Made by a program: the position numbers and the translations under genes
Origin: Rhizobium sp. 007
GTDB lineage: Bacteria; Pseudomonadota; Alphaproteobacteria; Rhizobiales; Rhizobiaceae
Direction of reading: 5' to 3'
Length of the DNA: 64,000 bases
NCBI RefSeq assembly: GCF_015353075.1
Contig: NZ_CP064187.1
Location: 1,116,001-1,180,000 of the forward strand
The notes under the pieces: model-generated
Database searches by the model: none
Told to the model about the DNA's origin: nothing
The model's input: only the letters and a program-made list of their open reading frames with translations
Shown: piece after piece, positions 38,704-48,283 of the stretch
How positions within the stretch are numbered: the first letter of the stretch is position 1
Layout of the letters: the number at the start of each line of letters is the position of its first letter

Positions 38704-40185
38704 ATGAGCAAACTCACCAGCCTGACCATTGCCGAATCCCGCGAGAAGCTGCGCGCCAAGGAGATCACCGCGACCGAACTGACGGAAGCCTATATTTCGG
38801 CTATCGATGCGGCCAATGACCGGCTGAAAGCCTATATCAAAGTCACGCCCGATCTCGCCCGCATCATGGCGAAGAAATCCGACGAGCGCATCGCCGCAGG
38901 CCAGGCCGGCGATCTCGAAGGAATCCCCCTCGGCATCAAGGACCTCTTTGCGACCGTTGGCGTCCACACCCAGGCCTGCAGCCACATCCTCGACGGCTTC
39001 GAGCCGCGTTACGAATCGACCGTCACCCAGAACCTTTGGGACGACGGCGCCGTCATGCTCGGCAAGCTGAACATGGACGAGTTCGCCATGGGCTCCTCCA
39101 ACGAGACCTCGCACTACGGCGCGGTCATCAATCCGTGGCGTGCGGCGGGCTCGAACCAGCAGCTCGTTCCGGGCGGCTCTTCCGGCGGCTCGGCGGCGGC
39201 GGTTGCGGCCCATCTTTGCGCCGGCGCCACCGCCACCGATACCGGCGGTTCGATCCGCCAGCCGGCCGCCTTCACCGGCACCGTCGGCATCAAGCCGACC
39301 TATGGCCGCTGCTCGCGCTGGGGCACGGTCGCCTTCGCATCCTCGCTCGATCAGGCCGGTCCGATCGCCCGCGACGTGCGCGATGCCGCGATCCTGTTGA
39401 AGTCGATGGCAAGTGTCGATGCGAAGGATACGACCTCCGTCGACCTGCCGGTGCCGGATTACGAAGCCTCGCTCGGCAAGTCGCTGAAGGGCATGAAGAT
39501 TGGCATTCCGAACGAATACCGCGTCGACGGCATGCCGGAAGAAATCGAGACCCTCTGGCAGCAGGGCATCGCCTGGCTGAAGGACGCCGGCGCCGAGATC
39601 GTCAACATCTCGCTGCCGCATACCAAATACGCGCTGCCGGCCTATTACATCGTGGCTCCGGCCGAAGCCTCCTCGAACCTCGCCCGCTACGACGGCGTGC
39701 GCTACGGCTTGCGCGTCGACGGCAAGGATATCGTCGACATGTACGAGAAGACCCGCGCCGCGGGCTTCGGCAAGGAAGTCAAACGCCGCATCATGATCGG
39801 CACCTACGTGCTGTCGGCCGGCTACTACGACGCCTATTACCTGCGCGCCCAGAAGGTCCGCACGCTGATCAAGCGCGACTTCGAACTCGCCTTCGACGCC
39901 GGCGTCGACGCTATCCTGACGCCCGCCACCCCGTCCTCGGCCTTCGGCATCGCCGACGAGAACCTCGCCTCCGACCCGGTCAAGATGTACTTGAACGACA
40001 TCTTCACCGTGACGGTCAACATGGCGGGCCTCCCGGGCATCGCCGTGCCTGCCGGCCTCGACCACAAAGGCCTGCCGCTCGGCCTCCAGCTCATCGGCAA
40101 GCCCTTCGATGAAGAGACCCTCTTCAAGACCGCGCATGTCATCGAACAGGCCGCGGGCAAGTTCACGCCGGCGAAGTGGTGGTAA
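38704..40185 (+). CDS. gatA: Asp-tRNA(Asn)/Glu-tRNA(Gln) amidotransferase subunit A
   Basis: The glutaminase subunit of GatCAB, which releases ammonia from glutamine for GatB. The 493-residue amidase-signature protein has the catalytic lysine in [11 protein letters not shown] (near residue 80), the serine-rich [17 protein letters not shown] and [16 protein letters not shown]. The frame opens at 38599, inside gatC, but MSKLTSL at 38704 is the usual start. Confidence 0.96.
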   Translation: MSKLTSLTIAESREKLRAKEITATELTEAYISAIDAANDRLKAYIKVTPDLARIMAKKSDERIAAGQAGDLEGIPLGIKDLFATVGVHTQACSHILDGFEPRYESTVTQNLWDDGAVMLGKLNMDEFAMGSSNETSHYGAVINPWRAAGSNQQLVPGGSSGGSAAAVAAHLCAGATATDTGGSIRQPAAFTGTVGIKPTYGRCSRWGTVAFASSLDQAGPIARDVRDAAILLKSMASVDAKDTTSVDLPVPDYEASLGKSLKGMKIGIPNEYRVDGMPEEIETLWQQGIAWLKDAGAEIVNISLPHTKYALPAYYIVAPAEASSNLARYDGVRYGLRVDGKDIVDMYEKTRAAGFGKEVKRRIMIGTYVLSAGYYDAYYLRAQKVRTLIKRDFELAFDAGVDAILTPATPSSAFGIADENLASDPVKMYLNDIFTVTVNMAGLPGIAVPAGLDHKGLPLGLQLIGKPFDEETLFKTAHVIEQAAGKFTPAKWW

Positions 40186-40275
40186 CGGGCTCATCATCTG
40201 CAAGATGACGGCTTCCGATAAGATGCATCTTGAGATGGTACTCAGTCGTCAATAGCTGCGGCGCGAGGGGGCTTC

Positions 40276-40551
40276 ATGGACAAGACAGATCTCGCGCCGT
40301 TGATCCAGGCATTCGATCGTCTCGCGGCCGGCGGTTTTCACATGGGCGCAGACTGGCAGGCCGTGCACGAGATCTGCCAGGCCCACGAGGGTGAAAAGCC
40401 CTTCGACTGGGGTCATGCCCTTTGCCATCGCATCGAAGGCGACGACTGGAATGCTGATTACTGGTACCGACGCGCGGGTAAGAAGCGCGCAGCCGGTACC
40501 GTGGCTGAAGAGTGGTCGGCGATGAGGGCCGAGCTTTCGGCGCAGCTCTGA
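40276..40551 (+). CDS. Small soluble protein, unknown function
   Basis: A 91-residue acidic protein rich in Trp and His (FHMGADWQAVHEICQAHEG, NADYWYRRAGKKRAAG). No signal peptide or membrane helix is seen. Proteins of this pattern occur in related rhizobia as hypothetical proteins, but I can offer no function. It follows gatA by 90 bases. Confidence 0.65.
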   Translation: MDKTDLAPLIQAFDRLAAGGFHMGADWQAVHEICQAHEGEKPFDWGHALCHRIEGDDWNADYWYRRAGKKRAAGTVAEEWSAMRAELSAQL

Positions 40552-40607
40552 CATCGCCGCCAAGGCCGCGCGCCGAAACGACACGCGGCTTGGATGATGC
40601 TGCGAAA

Positions 40608-40865
40608 CTATCGATTATCCTGCTCGGCTCTTACCAGCACCAAACCGCGCTCCGTGATGCGGTAGGGCTTACCGCTCGAAGATTTGATCGCCTTCTTCTG
40701 TTTGAGTTTGCGGAAGGTGATCAGGTCAAGGCCGGAGAATACCCAGCCTTCGCGGGTATAGAGCTGCAGTTTTTCGATCTTTTTCTTTTCGTCGCGTGTG
40801 ATTTCGATGCGGCCGCCCTGGGCCAATAGGTGCAGGATGCGCTGCTCCGTGCGGGAAATGTCCAT
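40608..40865 (-). CDS. yjhX: YjhX family protein (UPF0386)
   Basis: An 85-residue basic protein. MDISRTEQRILHLLAQGGRI and GLDLITFRKLKQKKAI match the YjhX/UPF0386 family, in which E. coli YjhX has been described as a toxin of the YjhX-YjhQ pair. YjhQ is a GNAT-type protein. Here a GNAT gene lies 295 bases away on the opposite strand, so a functional pair cannot be assumed. Confidence 0.82.
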   Translation of the reverse strand: MDISRTEQRILHLLAQGGRIEITRDEKKKIEKLQLYTREGWVFSGLDLITFRKLKQKKAIKSSSGKPYRITERGLVLVRAEQDNR

Positions 40866-41004
40866 TTGAATGTTGATCCGGTCTTCGCGCCGAAAAAGCG
40901 CGTAAAAAAACGATCCGGCGTTCGAGGCGAGCGTCGGGGCTTCGTTTTTTTCTGGCCCATGCGCGCAAGCAGGCTTGCAGGCAGGGCCTTTAGCGGGTCT
41001 GAGA

Positions 41005-41139
41005 ATGGCTCAACATAAGGACTTGGTAGCTCGCCTCGAACAGGAGGTCAAGCAGGCGCCGGGCTTGCGAAAATCGGCTGATAACGATGGCGCGAGCGCG
41101 CAAATCATTGGAAAAACCACCGATTCGGTGTTCTACTGA
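41005..41139 (+). CDS. Possible 44-residue peptide
   Basis: A short frame, MAQHKDLVARLEQEVKQAPG onward, ending TTDSVFY before TGA at 41137. The start of the product would be an amphipathic charged helix. It has no strong ribosome site and no recognised relatives, so it is only a candidate filling the gap between yjhX and the acetyltransferase. Confidence 0.25.
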   Translation: MAQHKDLVARLEQEVKQAPGLRKSADNDGASAQIIGKTTDSVFY

Positions 41140-41160
41140 AAGCGTTGAGCGGAGGTGCCA

Positions 41161-41676
41161 TTGATCCACATTCGCAATGCCCGCGAGGGCGAAGCGGACC
41201 TTTTGAGTGAGATCGGCCTCAGAGCCTGGCAAAAGGCGATGACGGCAATGGGCGAGTCGGACGCGCTGCTGGATGCGGCGCGCAGTGCCTTCGTCAATTT
41301 TACGCAAGGCACATGGCTGACGATCACGGTGATCGAGCTCAACGGTATCGTTGCCGGCTGGGCGGCGCGCGAGCACCTGGACGAGACAATATCCGATTTC
41401 TGGATCGATCCGGCCTATACTCGCCAGGGCCTCGGCTCTGCGCTCCTGGAAGAGATCGAAAAGGACATTGCCGAGCAGGGTTTCGCGAAGGCTGCAATGC
41501 AGACGCATTCGGGAAATACCGAGGCGATCAGCTTTTTCCAGAAGCACGGTTACGCCATCCACTGGCTTTCAATCGCCTATAATCCGAAGCTCGACCGCGA
41601 CGTACCATCGGTCGGATTGGCGAAGGACCTGGAAACCGAGGGCGACGGCAGTTACGGGCCTGGCTCTAGCTTCTGA
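41161..41676 (+). CDS. GNAT family N-acetyltransferase
   Basis: A ~171-residue acetyltransferase. Motif A reads FWIDPAYTRQGLGSALLEEIEKD, and motif B ends NTEAISFFQKHGYAIHW. The acceptor is unknown. There is no ATG; TTG at 41161 lies 5 bases after GGAGG and is preferred to the GTG at 41155. The next gene, gatB, begins 81 bases downstream. Confidence 0.85.
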   Translation: MIHIRNAREGEADLLSEIGLRAWQKAMTAMGESDALLDAARSAFVNFTQGTWLTITVIELNGIVAGWAAREHLDETISDFWIDPAYTRQGLGSALLEEIEKDIAEQGFAKAAMQTHSGNTEAISFFQKHGYAIHWLSIAYNPKLDRDVPSVGLAKDLETEGDGSYGPGSSF

Positions 41677-41757
41677 CTGACGTGCCGAAAGCCTTGCACC
41701 GGCAGACCATTTCCTTTACCTCACCAGTTGAAAAGAACAGCCTCCAAAGAGCATCAA

Positions 41758-43260
41758 ATGACCATTGTCGACGTTCGCACGCCTGATCCGAAACGCTTCA
41801 TTCCCGGCGCCACCGGCGATTGGGAAGTCATCATCGGCATGGAAGTCCATGCGCAGGTGCTGTCGAATGCGAAGCTCTTCTCCGGCGCCTCGACGGAATT
41901 CGGCAAGCCGCAAAATTCGAACGTCTCGCTCGTCGATGCTGCCATGCCCGGCATGCTGCCGGTCATCAACGAGGAATGCGTCAAGCAGGCGGTGCGCACC
42001 GGCCTCGGTCTGAAGGCTCAGATCAACAAACGTTCGGTCTTCGACCGCAAGAACTATTTCTATCCCGACCTGCCGCAGGGCTATCAGATCTCGCAGTACA
42101 AGGATCCGATCGTCGGCGAAGGCACGATCGTCATTTCGCTTGGTCCTGACCGCCAAGGCCAGTTCGAGGATATCGAGATCGGCATCGAGCGCCTGCATCT
42201 GGAACAGGATGCCGGCAAGTCGATGCACGACCAGCATGCGACGATGTCCTACGTCGACCTCAACCGCTCCGGCGTCGCGCTGATGGAAATCGTCTCGAAG
42301 CCCGATATGCGCTCGTCGGACGAGGCGAAGGCCTACATGACGAAGCTCCGCTCGATCGTGCGATATCTCGGCACCTGCGACGGCAACATGGACGAAGGCT
42401 CGATGCGCGCCGACGTCAACGTCTCCGTCCGCCGCCCTGGCGAGCCCTTCGGCACGCGCTGCGAGATCAAGAACGTCAATTCCATCCGCTTCATCGGCCA
42501 GGCGATCGAATACGAAGCCCGCCGCCAGATCGGCATCCTGGAGGACGGCGGTACGATCGATCAGGAAACCCGCCTTTTCGACGCGAACAAGGGCGAAACG
42601 CGCTCCATGCGTTCCAAGGAAGAAGCGCATGATTATCGCTACTTCCCCGATCCGGACCTGCTGCCGCTCGAATTCGACGATGGCTTCATCAAGGATCTTG
42701 CAGCCCACCTGCCGGAGCTGCCGGACGACAAGAAGGAGCGCTTCGTCCGCGAACTCGGCCTTTCGGTCTACGACGCTTCGGTGCTGGTCTCCGAAAAGGC
42801 GATTGCCGATTATTTCGAGGCCGTGGCCGAAGGCCGCGACGGCAAGACGGCTGCAAACTGGGTCATCAACGACCTGCTCGGCGCCTTGAACAGGACCGGC
42901 GAGGACATCGAAGAGACGCCGGTTTCGCCGGCTCAGCTGGGCGCGATCATCGATCTCATTAAGGCCGAGACCATCTCCGGCAAGATTGCCAAGGACCTCT
43001 TCGAGATCGTGCTCAACGAAGGCGGCGATCCGGTTGAGATCGTCGAGGCCCGCGGCATGAAGCAGGTGACCGATACCGGCGCCATCGAAAAGGCCGTCGA
43101 CGAGATCATCGCCGCCAACCCGGATCAGGTGGCCAAGGTTCAGGCAAAGCCGACGCTTGCCGGCTGGTTCGTCGGCCAGGTGATGAAGGCAACCGGCGGC
43201 AAGGCCAATCCGCAGGCCGTCCAGGCGCTCGTCAAGGCCAAGCTCGGAATCGAGGAGTAG
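41758..43260 (+). CDS. gatB: Asp-tRNA(Asn)/Glu-tRNA(Gln) amidotransferase subunit B
   Basis: The tRNA-binding kinase/transamidase subunit of GatCAB. The 500-residue protein has [20 protein letters not shown] at residue ~21, [35 protein letters not shown] and a C-terminal YqeY-like tail domain. gatC and gatA are 1.6 kb upstream, separated by yjhX and an acetyltransferase. The ATG at 41758 was chosen over an upstream in-frame start. Confidence 0.96.
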   Translation: MTIVDVRTPDPKRFIPGATGDWEVIIGMEVHAQVLSNAKLFSGASTEFGKPQNSNVSLVDAAMPGMLPVINEECVKQAVRTGLGLKAQINKRSVFDRKNYFYPDLPQGYQISQYKDPIVGEGTIVISLGPDRQGQFEDIEIGIERLHLEQDAGKSMHDQHATMSYVDLNRSGVALMEIVSKPDMRSSDEAKAYMTKLRSIVRYLGTCDGNMDEGSMRADVNVSVRRPGEPFGTRCEIKNVNSIRFIGQAIEYEARRQIGILEDGGTIDQETRLFDANKGETRSMRSKEEAHDYRYFPDPDLLPLEFDDGFIKDLAAHLPELPDDKKERFVRELGLSVYDASVLVSEKAIADYFEAVAEGRDGKTAANWVINDLLGALNRTGEDIEETPVSPAQLGAIIDLIKAETISGKIAKDLFEIVLNEGGDPVEIVEARGMKQVTDTGAIEKAVDEIIAANPDQVAKVQAKPTLAGWFVGQVMKATGGKANPQAVQALVKAKLGIEE

Positions 43261-43265
43261 GGACC

Positions 43266-43769
43266 GTGTATTTCGTGCGCACGGCAAGCGAGCGGGACCT
43301 CGACAAGGTCCGGGCCCTGCTGGTCGAGGCGTTTCGTTCCGCCTATGCCGATCTCTATGGCGAGGCGAAGGTGAGCGAGCTGATCGCGCACCTGTTTTCT
43401 CCGGCAGCGCTCCAGGCGCGGCTGGCGAAGAAGAACGCGGAATTCCTCGTCGCCGACAACGGCAAGGCCGTGGGCGGCATTGGCTATGCCGCCATGTCGG
43501 ACGAGAGGACGAAGACGGTTATGCTGCATTTGCTTTACGTGCGGCCGTCGCTGCATCGCCAGGGCATCGGACGCCAAATCTTCGCCGAGCTCGAGACCTG
43601 CTTTCCTGATGCAGAGATCATGCGTCTGGAGGTCGAGCCAAGGAACGAAAAGGCGATTGCCTTCTATCACGCGCACGGTTTTGCCGACGCAGGCCGCAAC
43701 GAAAACGACGGACCGGGCCAATCCGGGATCGCGACGCTGATCCTTGAAAAGCAGCTCGAACCCCATTGA
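43266..43769 (+). CDS. GNAT family N-acetyltransferase
   Basis: A 167-residue acetyltransferase that begins with GTG at 43266, 5 bases after gatB. The acetyl-CoA motif is LYVRPSLHRQGIGRQIFAEL and motif B reads VEPRNEKAIAFYHAHGFADA. The substrate is unknown. Its tight spacing suggests co-transcription with gatB. Confidence 0.87.
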   Translation: MYFVRTASERDLDKVRALLVEAFRSAYADLYGEAKVSELIAHLFSPAALQARLAKKNAEFLVADNGKAVGGIGYAAMSDERTKTVMLHLLYVRPSLHRQGIGRQIFAELETCFPDAEIMRLEVEPRNEKAIAFYHAHGFADAGRNENDGPGQSGIATLILEKQLEPH

Positions 43770-43802
43770 ACCGGCAACGATGGCCAAAGTTGACGTGGCG
43801 AC

Positions 43803-43979
43803 ATGCGCGGCAACGGAATCGGTGCGCAGATGATCGAATTCTACGTCGGCGAGGCAAAAGGCCGCGGCCTTTCGCATCTGCAATTGATCTCCAACGCCAA
43901 GCGCCGGGATGCGCATCGTTTCTCCAAGCGCCTCAGTTTCAAGCCGTCGCATTTGGGCTCCAAGATGGCCCTGAAATGA
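43803..43979 (+). pseudogene. C-terminal remnant of a GNAT acetyltransferase
   Basis: A 58-codon frame reads MRGNGIGAQMIEF, then RGLSHLQLISNAKRRDAHRF and LSFKPSHLGSKMALK. This is the second half of motif A plus motif B of a GNAT enzyme, with no room for the N-terminal half; an in-frame TGA stands 12 bases upstream at 43791. It does not match the neighbouring intact acetyltransferase closely, so it is probably a different, decayed gene. No further gene is seen from 43980 to 44081. Confidence 0.65.
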
Positions 43980-44081
43980 GGTTTCGCCCGATGGGAATCG
44001 CTGGACAATCCAGCGTTCCGGCGGCATAAGCGAAGAACGAATTCCAGTCCCGCTCGCCTTCGGCAAGCACAAGGAAAAGAC

Positions 44082-44480
44082 ATGAAGAACCTTCTTTTGC
44101 AAATCTTCACCTGGTGGAACGGCCAGACGTTGGGCACGCGTTTTGCGACCTGGCGTTTCGGCAAGCGCGTCGGTGAGGATGAATTCGGCAACGTCTACTA
44201 TGAAGGCGGCATGTCCTCCTATGGCCTGCCGAAGCGCTGGGTGATCTACAAGGGATATGCCGAAGCCTCCGCCATCCCCCCGGGCTGGCACGGCTGGATG
44301 CACCACCGCACCGATGTTCCGCCGTCGAAGGAAAACTACGTCGCCAAGGAATGGCAAAAGACGCACCGTCCCAACCACACCGGCTCTCCGCAGGCGTACC
44401 GCCCGCCGGGCTCGCTTGCCGTTGCCGGCGAACGCCCGCGGGTGACCGGCGACTACGACGCCTGGACGCCCGGCAACTGA
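44082..44480 (+). CDS. NDUFA12-like complex I accessory protein
   Basis: A 132-residue protein of the NDUFA12/B17.2 family, a supernumerary subunit of complex I shared by alphaproteobacteria and mitochondria. Typical segments are VGEDEFGNVYYEG, RRWVIY-type PKRWVIYKGYAEAS, PPGWHGWMHH and a C-terminal proline-rich end (DYDAWTPG). It lies away from the nuo operon, next to the DUF2155 gene, as is common in this group. Confidence 0.92.
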   Translation: MKNLLLQIFTWWNGQTLGTRFATWRFGKRVGEDEFGNVYYEGGMSSYGLPKRWVIYKGYAEASAIPPGWHGWMHHRTDVPPSKENYVAKEWQKTHRPNHTGSPQAYRPPGSLAVAGERPRVTGDYDAWTPGN

Positions 44481-44595
44481 TGTCGCTCTGCCAAGCGAGC
44501 CGTCCGGCCCCGCTTTTGGCCACAATTGACCTTTACCCGCAGATTGGTCGCACGAGCTGCGGCCTTGATCTGAAATGCGCTGGAGACGGGTAGAT

Positions 44596-45027
44596 ATGAA
44601 GCTTTTCACGCGGAATCATGTCCTGCGTGCTGCCGGGTTTGCCCTGGCGCTTGGTTCTTCCTTCTTGCCGCAGGCGGCGTCTGCCGCACGCATCGACAAT
44701 CCCGTTGCCGTCTTCTCCGGCCTCGACAAAATCACCGGCCGCATCACCACCTTCGACGTCTATGTCAACGAGACCGTGCAGTTCGGCGCACTTCAGGTCA
44801 CGCCGAAGGCCTGCTATTCGCGCGACCAGGAGGAAGCCCAGAAGATCGACGGTTTCGTCGAAGTCGACGAGATCACCCTCGACCGAAAGATCCGCCGCAT
44901 CTTCACCGGCTGGATGTTCGCAGACAGCCCCGGCCTCAACGCTGTGGAACACCCGATTTATGACGTCTGGCTGAAGGACTGCAAGGCGCAGTCCGAGGTG
45001 CCGGCGCCCGAAGGCGCGGCGAAGTAG
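44596..45027 (+). CDS. DUF2155 family exported protein
   Basis: A 143-residue protein with a signal peptide (FALALGSSFLPQAASAARI) and a mature domain containing LDKITGRITTFDVYVNETVQ, ALQVTPKACYSR and IFTGWMFADSPGLNAVEHPIYDVW. This is the DUF2155 pattern; the family's function is unknown. It follows the NDUFA12-like gene by 115 bases. ATG at 44596 (MKLFTRN) gives a normal signal peptide. Confidence 0.9.
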   Translation: MKLFTRNHVLRAAGFALALGSSFLPQAASAARIDNPVAVFSGLDKITGRITTFDVYVNETVQFGALQVTPKACYSRDQEEAQKIDGFVEVDEITLDRKIRRIFTGWMFADSPGLNAVEHPIYDVWLKDCKAQSEVPAPEGAAK

Positions 45028-45039
45028 CGTTCCATTTCA

Positions 45040-45190
45040 TGCGCAGCGTCGTGGCCATCCTCGTCCTTCGAGGCTACGCCGTGTAAGCTTCCCCCTCAGG
45101 ATGAGGATGGAGGCAGCACCGATATTTGCCAAGCGCCGACGCGTGAGAAGTCTTCACCCTGAGGCGAGAGCGAAGCGACCCTCAAAGGGC
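45040..45190. repeat. Intergenic repeat-like segment
   Basis: The gap between DUF2155 and aat contains CCTTCGAGGCTACGCC, CCCTCAGGATGAGGATGG and CCCTGAGGCGAGAGCGAAG, fragments of a palindromic unit widespread in rhizobial intergenic regions. It lies between two convergent genes and could help end transcription. No second copy was noticed here. Confidence 0.5.
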
Positions 45191-45228
45191 GAGGGCGGGC
45201 GGCGCGGGAAAGACGCTTGCCGCAGCCC

Positions 45229-45843
45229 TCAAAACTTCAGGTGCGGTGAATCCATCGCCGCGGCGAGCATCACCGCATAGTCGTCCTTGGGCACGTCGAT
45301 GGCGCCGAAGGTCTTCAAATGCTCGGTGGTGAATTGCGTGTCGAGCAGGGTGAAGTCCCTGTCGCGCAGACGCGCAACCAGATGAACGAGACAGATCTTC
45401 GAGGCATCGGTGCGGCGGGAGAACATGCTCTCGCCGAAGAACGCGGAACCGAGCGAGACGCCATAGAGGCCGCCGACCAGTTGATCGTCGTGCCATGCTT
45501 CAACGGAATGGGCATGGCCCATGCGGTGGAGCGTCGAATAGAGTGATCTGATCGTATGGTTTATCCAGGTGCTCGGACGGTCGAAGGTCGCCTCGGCACA
45601 GGCCGCGATCACGGCGTCGAAATCATGATCAAAGCGGATATCGAAGGGCTGCCTGCGGATAGTCTTCGCAAGGCTTTTAGAGACATGGAAGTTGTCGAGC
45701 GGCAGCACGCCGCGAAGCTCCGGCTCGACCCAGAAGATTTCCGGATCGTCGGCGGATTCGGCCATCGGGAAGAGGCCGATGGAATAGGCGCGCAGGAGAA
45801 TCTCCGGGGTAATGCCTGGGGACTTCCTGCGCGAGCCTGCCAT
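45229..45843 (-). CDS. aat: Leucyl/phenylalanyl-tRNA--protein transferase
   Basis: Adds Leu or Phe to the N-terminus of proteins bearing basic residues, marking them for ClpAP degradation. The 204-residue protein has [37 protein letters not shown], [26 protein letters not shown] and the [16 protein letters not shown] segment. It follows accC by 5 bases, probably in one operon with accB and accC. Confidence 0.95.
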   Translation of the reverse strand: MAGSRRKSPGITPEILLRAYSIGLFPMAESADDPEIFWVEPELRGVLPLDNFHVSKSLAKTIRRQPFDIRFDHDFDAVIAACAEATFDRPSTWINHTIRSLYSTLHRMGHAHSVEAWHDDQLVGGLYGVSLGSAFFGESMFSRRTDASKICLVHLVARLRDRDFTLLDTQFTTEHLKTFGAIDVPKDDYAVMLAAAMDSPHLKF

Positions 45844-45848
45844 TTCCG

Positions 45849-47195
45849 TTATGCCGGATGGTTGGCCAGGTAGTGTTCCAGCCAGTGGATATCATAGTCG
45901 CCGTTGGCGATATCCTGATTGGACACGAGATCCTGGAACAGTGGTAGCGTCGTCTTGATGCCGTCGACGACGAATTCGTCAAGAGCACGGCGCAGACGCA
46001 TCATGCATTCGACGCGGGTACGTCCATGCACGATGAGCTTGCCGATGAGGCTATCATAGTAGGGCGGGATCTTGTAGCCCTGATAGGCGCCGCTATCGAT
46101 GCGCACACCGAGGCCGCCCGGCGCATGGAAATGCGTGATCGTGCCGGGCGAAGGCACGAAAGTGCGCGGGTCCTCGGCATTGATGCGGCATTCGATGGCG
46201 TGACCCTCGAAGGTGACCTCTTCCTGCGTGACGGAGAGGCCGCGGCCGGAGGCGACGCGGATCTGCTCGTGCACGAGATCGATGCCGGTGATCGCTTCGG
46301 TGATCGGATGCTCCACCTGCAGGCGGGTGTTCATTTCGATGAAATAGAATTCGCCGTTTTCGTAGAGGAATTCGATCGTGCCGGCGCCGCGATACTTCAG
46401 CTTCTTCATGGCGTCGGCGCAGATCTGGCCGATCTTCATGCGCTGCTCGACGTTTAGCGCCGGAGAGTTTGCCTCTTCCCAGACTTTCTGGTGACGGCGC
46501 TGTAGCGAGCAGTCACGTTCGCCAAGGTGGATCGCATTGCCTTCACCGTCGCCAAACACCTGGATTTCGATGTGGCGCGGCTTGCCGAGATACTTTTCCA
46601 TGTAGACGGCGTCGTTGCCGAAGGCCGCCGCCGCTTCCGCGCGTGCCGTCGACCAAGCCTCGATGAGGTCGGCCTCGGATTTTGCGACCTTCATGCCGCG
46701 GCCGCCGCCGCCTGCCGTTGCCTTGATGAGAACCGGATAGCCGATCAAGGCTGCCGTCTTGATCGCATCTTCCTCGGTCTTCACTTCGCCGTCCGAGCCT
46801 GGAACAACCGGGATGCCGAGTTCCAGCGCGGTCGTCTTGGCGGTGATCTTGTCGCCCATGATGCGGATATGGTCCGCCGTCGGACCGATGAAGGTGATGT
46901 CGTGGGCATCGAGAATGTCCGCGAACTTGGCATTTTCCGAAAGGAAGCCATAGCCCGGATGCACGGCATCCGCACCGGTGATTTCGCAGGCAGCAACGAT
47001 CTGATGGATGTTCAGATAGCTATCGCGCGAGGGCGGCGGGCCAATGCAGACGCTCTCGTCGGCAAGGCGCACATGCATGGCATCGGCATCGGCGGTGGAG
47101 TGAACCACGACGCAGGGAATGCCGAGCTCCTTGCAGGCGCGCAGCACGCGCAGCGCGATTTCCCCGCGATTGGCTATGAGGATTTTGGAGACCAT
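45849..47195 (-). CDS. accC: Acetyl-CoA carboxylase, biotin carboxylase subunit
   Basis: ATP-dependent carboxylation of biotin on AccB, the first half-reaction of malonyl-CoA synthesis. The 448-residue ATP-grasp protein starts [20 protein letters not shown] and has the glycine-rich loop [13 protein letters not shown] and the catalytic [16 protein letters not shown]. An upstream in-frame ATG at 47252 lies inside accB and is unlikely. Standard accB-accC order. Confidence 0.97.
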   Translation of the reverse strand: MVSKILIANRGEIALRVLRACKELGIPCVVVHSTADADAMHVRLADESVCIGPPPSRDSYLNIHQIVAACEITGADAVHPGYGFLSENAKFADILDAHDITFIGPTADHIRIMGDKITAKTTALELGIPVVPGSDGEVKTEEDAIKTAALIGYPVLIKATAGGGGRGMKVAKSEADLIEAWSTARAEAAAAFGNDAVYMEKYLGKPRHIEIQVFGDGEGNAIHLGERDCSLQRRHQKVWEEANSPALNVEQRMKIGQICADAMKKLKYRGAGTIEFLYENGEFYFIEMNTRLQVEHPITEAITGIDLVHEQIRVASGRGLSVTQEEVTFEGHAIECRINAEDPRTFVPSPGTITHFHAPGGLGVRIDSGAYQGYKIPPYYDSLIGKLIVHGRTRVECMMRLRRALDEFVVDGIKTTLPLFQDLVSNQDIANGDYDIHWLEHYLANHPA

Positions 47196-47205
47196 GACGC
47201 CTGCC

Positions 47206-47682
47206 TTATTCGATGACGACGAGGAGTTGGCCGTATTCGACGGGCTGACCATCCTCGACGAGGATCTCCGTGACCTTACCGGACTTCGGAGATGGGATCT
47301 GGTTCATCGTCTTCATTGCTTCGATGATGAGAAGCGTTTGGCCTTCCTTGACGGTCGCGCCGACTTCGATGAAGGCACGGGCGCCGGGAGCCGGAGCCAT
47401 GTAGACAGTGCCGACCATCGGAGCGTTGACGGTGTTGGCCGGGTTACGCACTGCGGCGGCCGGAACAGCGGGAGCAGGCTGCGGTGCGGCTGCAGAAGAA
47501 GCGGCTGCAGCATAGGCAGGAACACCGATCGGCGCCTGGACATAATGCGTGTTGCCGGCGCGCGAAACGCGGATACGCAGATCGTCCTGCTCGACCTCGA
47601 TCTCCGTCAGGTCCGTGTCGTTGAGGATGTTTGCGAGATCGCGGATCAGCGCCTGATCGATACCTTTTTTCGTCTCAGCCAT
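47206..47682 (-). CDS. accB: Biotin carboxyl carrier protein
   Basis: Carries the biotin that AccC carboxylates. The 158-residue protein has an N-terminal domain, an Ala/Pro-rich linker (about residues 56-80) and a C-terminal biotinyl domain with the acceptor Lys124 in EAMKTMNQI; here Thr replaces the Met of the common AMKM motif's last position, a known variant. The ligase that modifies it is probably birA at 2 kb. aroQ lies 20 bases upstream. Confidence 0.96.
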   Translation of the reverse strand: MAETKKGIDQALIRDLANILNDTDLTEIEVEQDDLRIRVSRAGNTHYVQAPIGVPAYAAAASSAAAPQPAPAVPAAAVRNPANTVNAPMVGTVYMAPAPGARAFIEVGATVKEGQTLLIIEAMKTMNQIPSPKSGKVTEILVEDGQPVEYGQLLVVIE

Positions 47683-47702
47683 GAGTGTGCCCTGTCTTCT
47701 TC

Positions 47703-48140
47703 TTATGCCGTGAGGTTCTTCAGCGCGTGGAGCGCCAGGATATAGCTATGGGGGCCAAAACCGCAGATGACACCCTTCACAGCGGGCGCAATCAACGACT
47801 TGTGGCGAAATTCTTCGCGAGCATGAACGTTGGTGATATGGAGTTCCACCACCGGAATGGAAATAGCGCGGATTGCATCGTGCAGTGCGAGCGAGGTGTG
47901 CGTGTAGGCGCCGGCATTGAGCATGACGCCCGCCGCCTTGCCGTTTGCCTCGTGGAGCCAGTCGATGAGGACGCCTTCATGATTGCTCTGGCGGAAGTCG
48001 ATCTCCAAGCCGAGTTCGCCGCCCGCCGCCTTGCAATCCGTCTCGATATCCGTGAGCGTCTTTCCGCCGTAAATGCCGGGCTCTCTGGTGCCCAGCAAAT
48101 TCAGGTTAGGTCCGTTCAGGACGAAAATGGTCTGCGTCAT
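47703..48140 (-). CDS. aroQ: 3-dehydroquinate dehydratase, type II
   Basis: Third step of the shikimate pathway. The 145-residue protein begins [20 protein letters not shown] with the catalytic Tyr following in GIYGGKTL, and has [16 protein letters not shown] and [18 protein letters not shown], all standard for the dodecameric type II enzyme. The aroQ-accB-accC order is common in Proteobacteria. ATG at 48140 was chosen over 48170. Confidence 0.95.
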   Translation of the reverse strand: MTQTIFVLNGPNLNLLGTREPGIYGGKTLTDIETDCKAAGGELGLEIDFRQSNHEGVLIDWLHEANGKAAGVMLNAGAYTHTSLALHDAIRAISIPVVELHITNVHAREEFRHKSLIAPAVKGVICGFGPHSYILALHALKNLTA

Positions 48141-48283
48141 CGAATGTTCCGTCAAAAGCACGAGGGCCACCTATAGACTCCCCATGCCTTGATTGAAAGC
48201 CCTTTGGGGAAGGCAGCCGAAACGTGCCATATTTGTCCACATGGCTGAAACACTTGGATTTTGGCGAATTGATGGGCGCGGCC

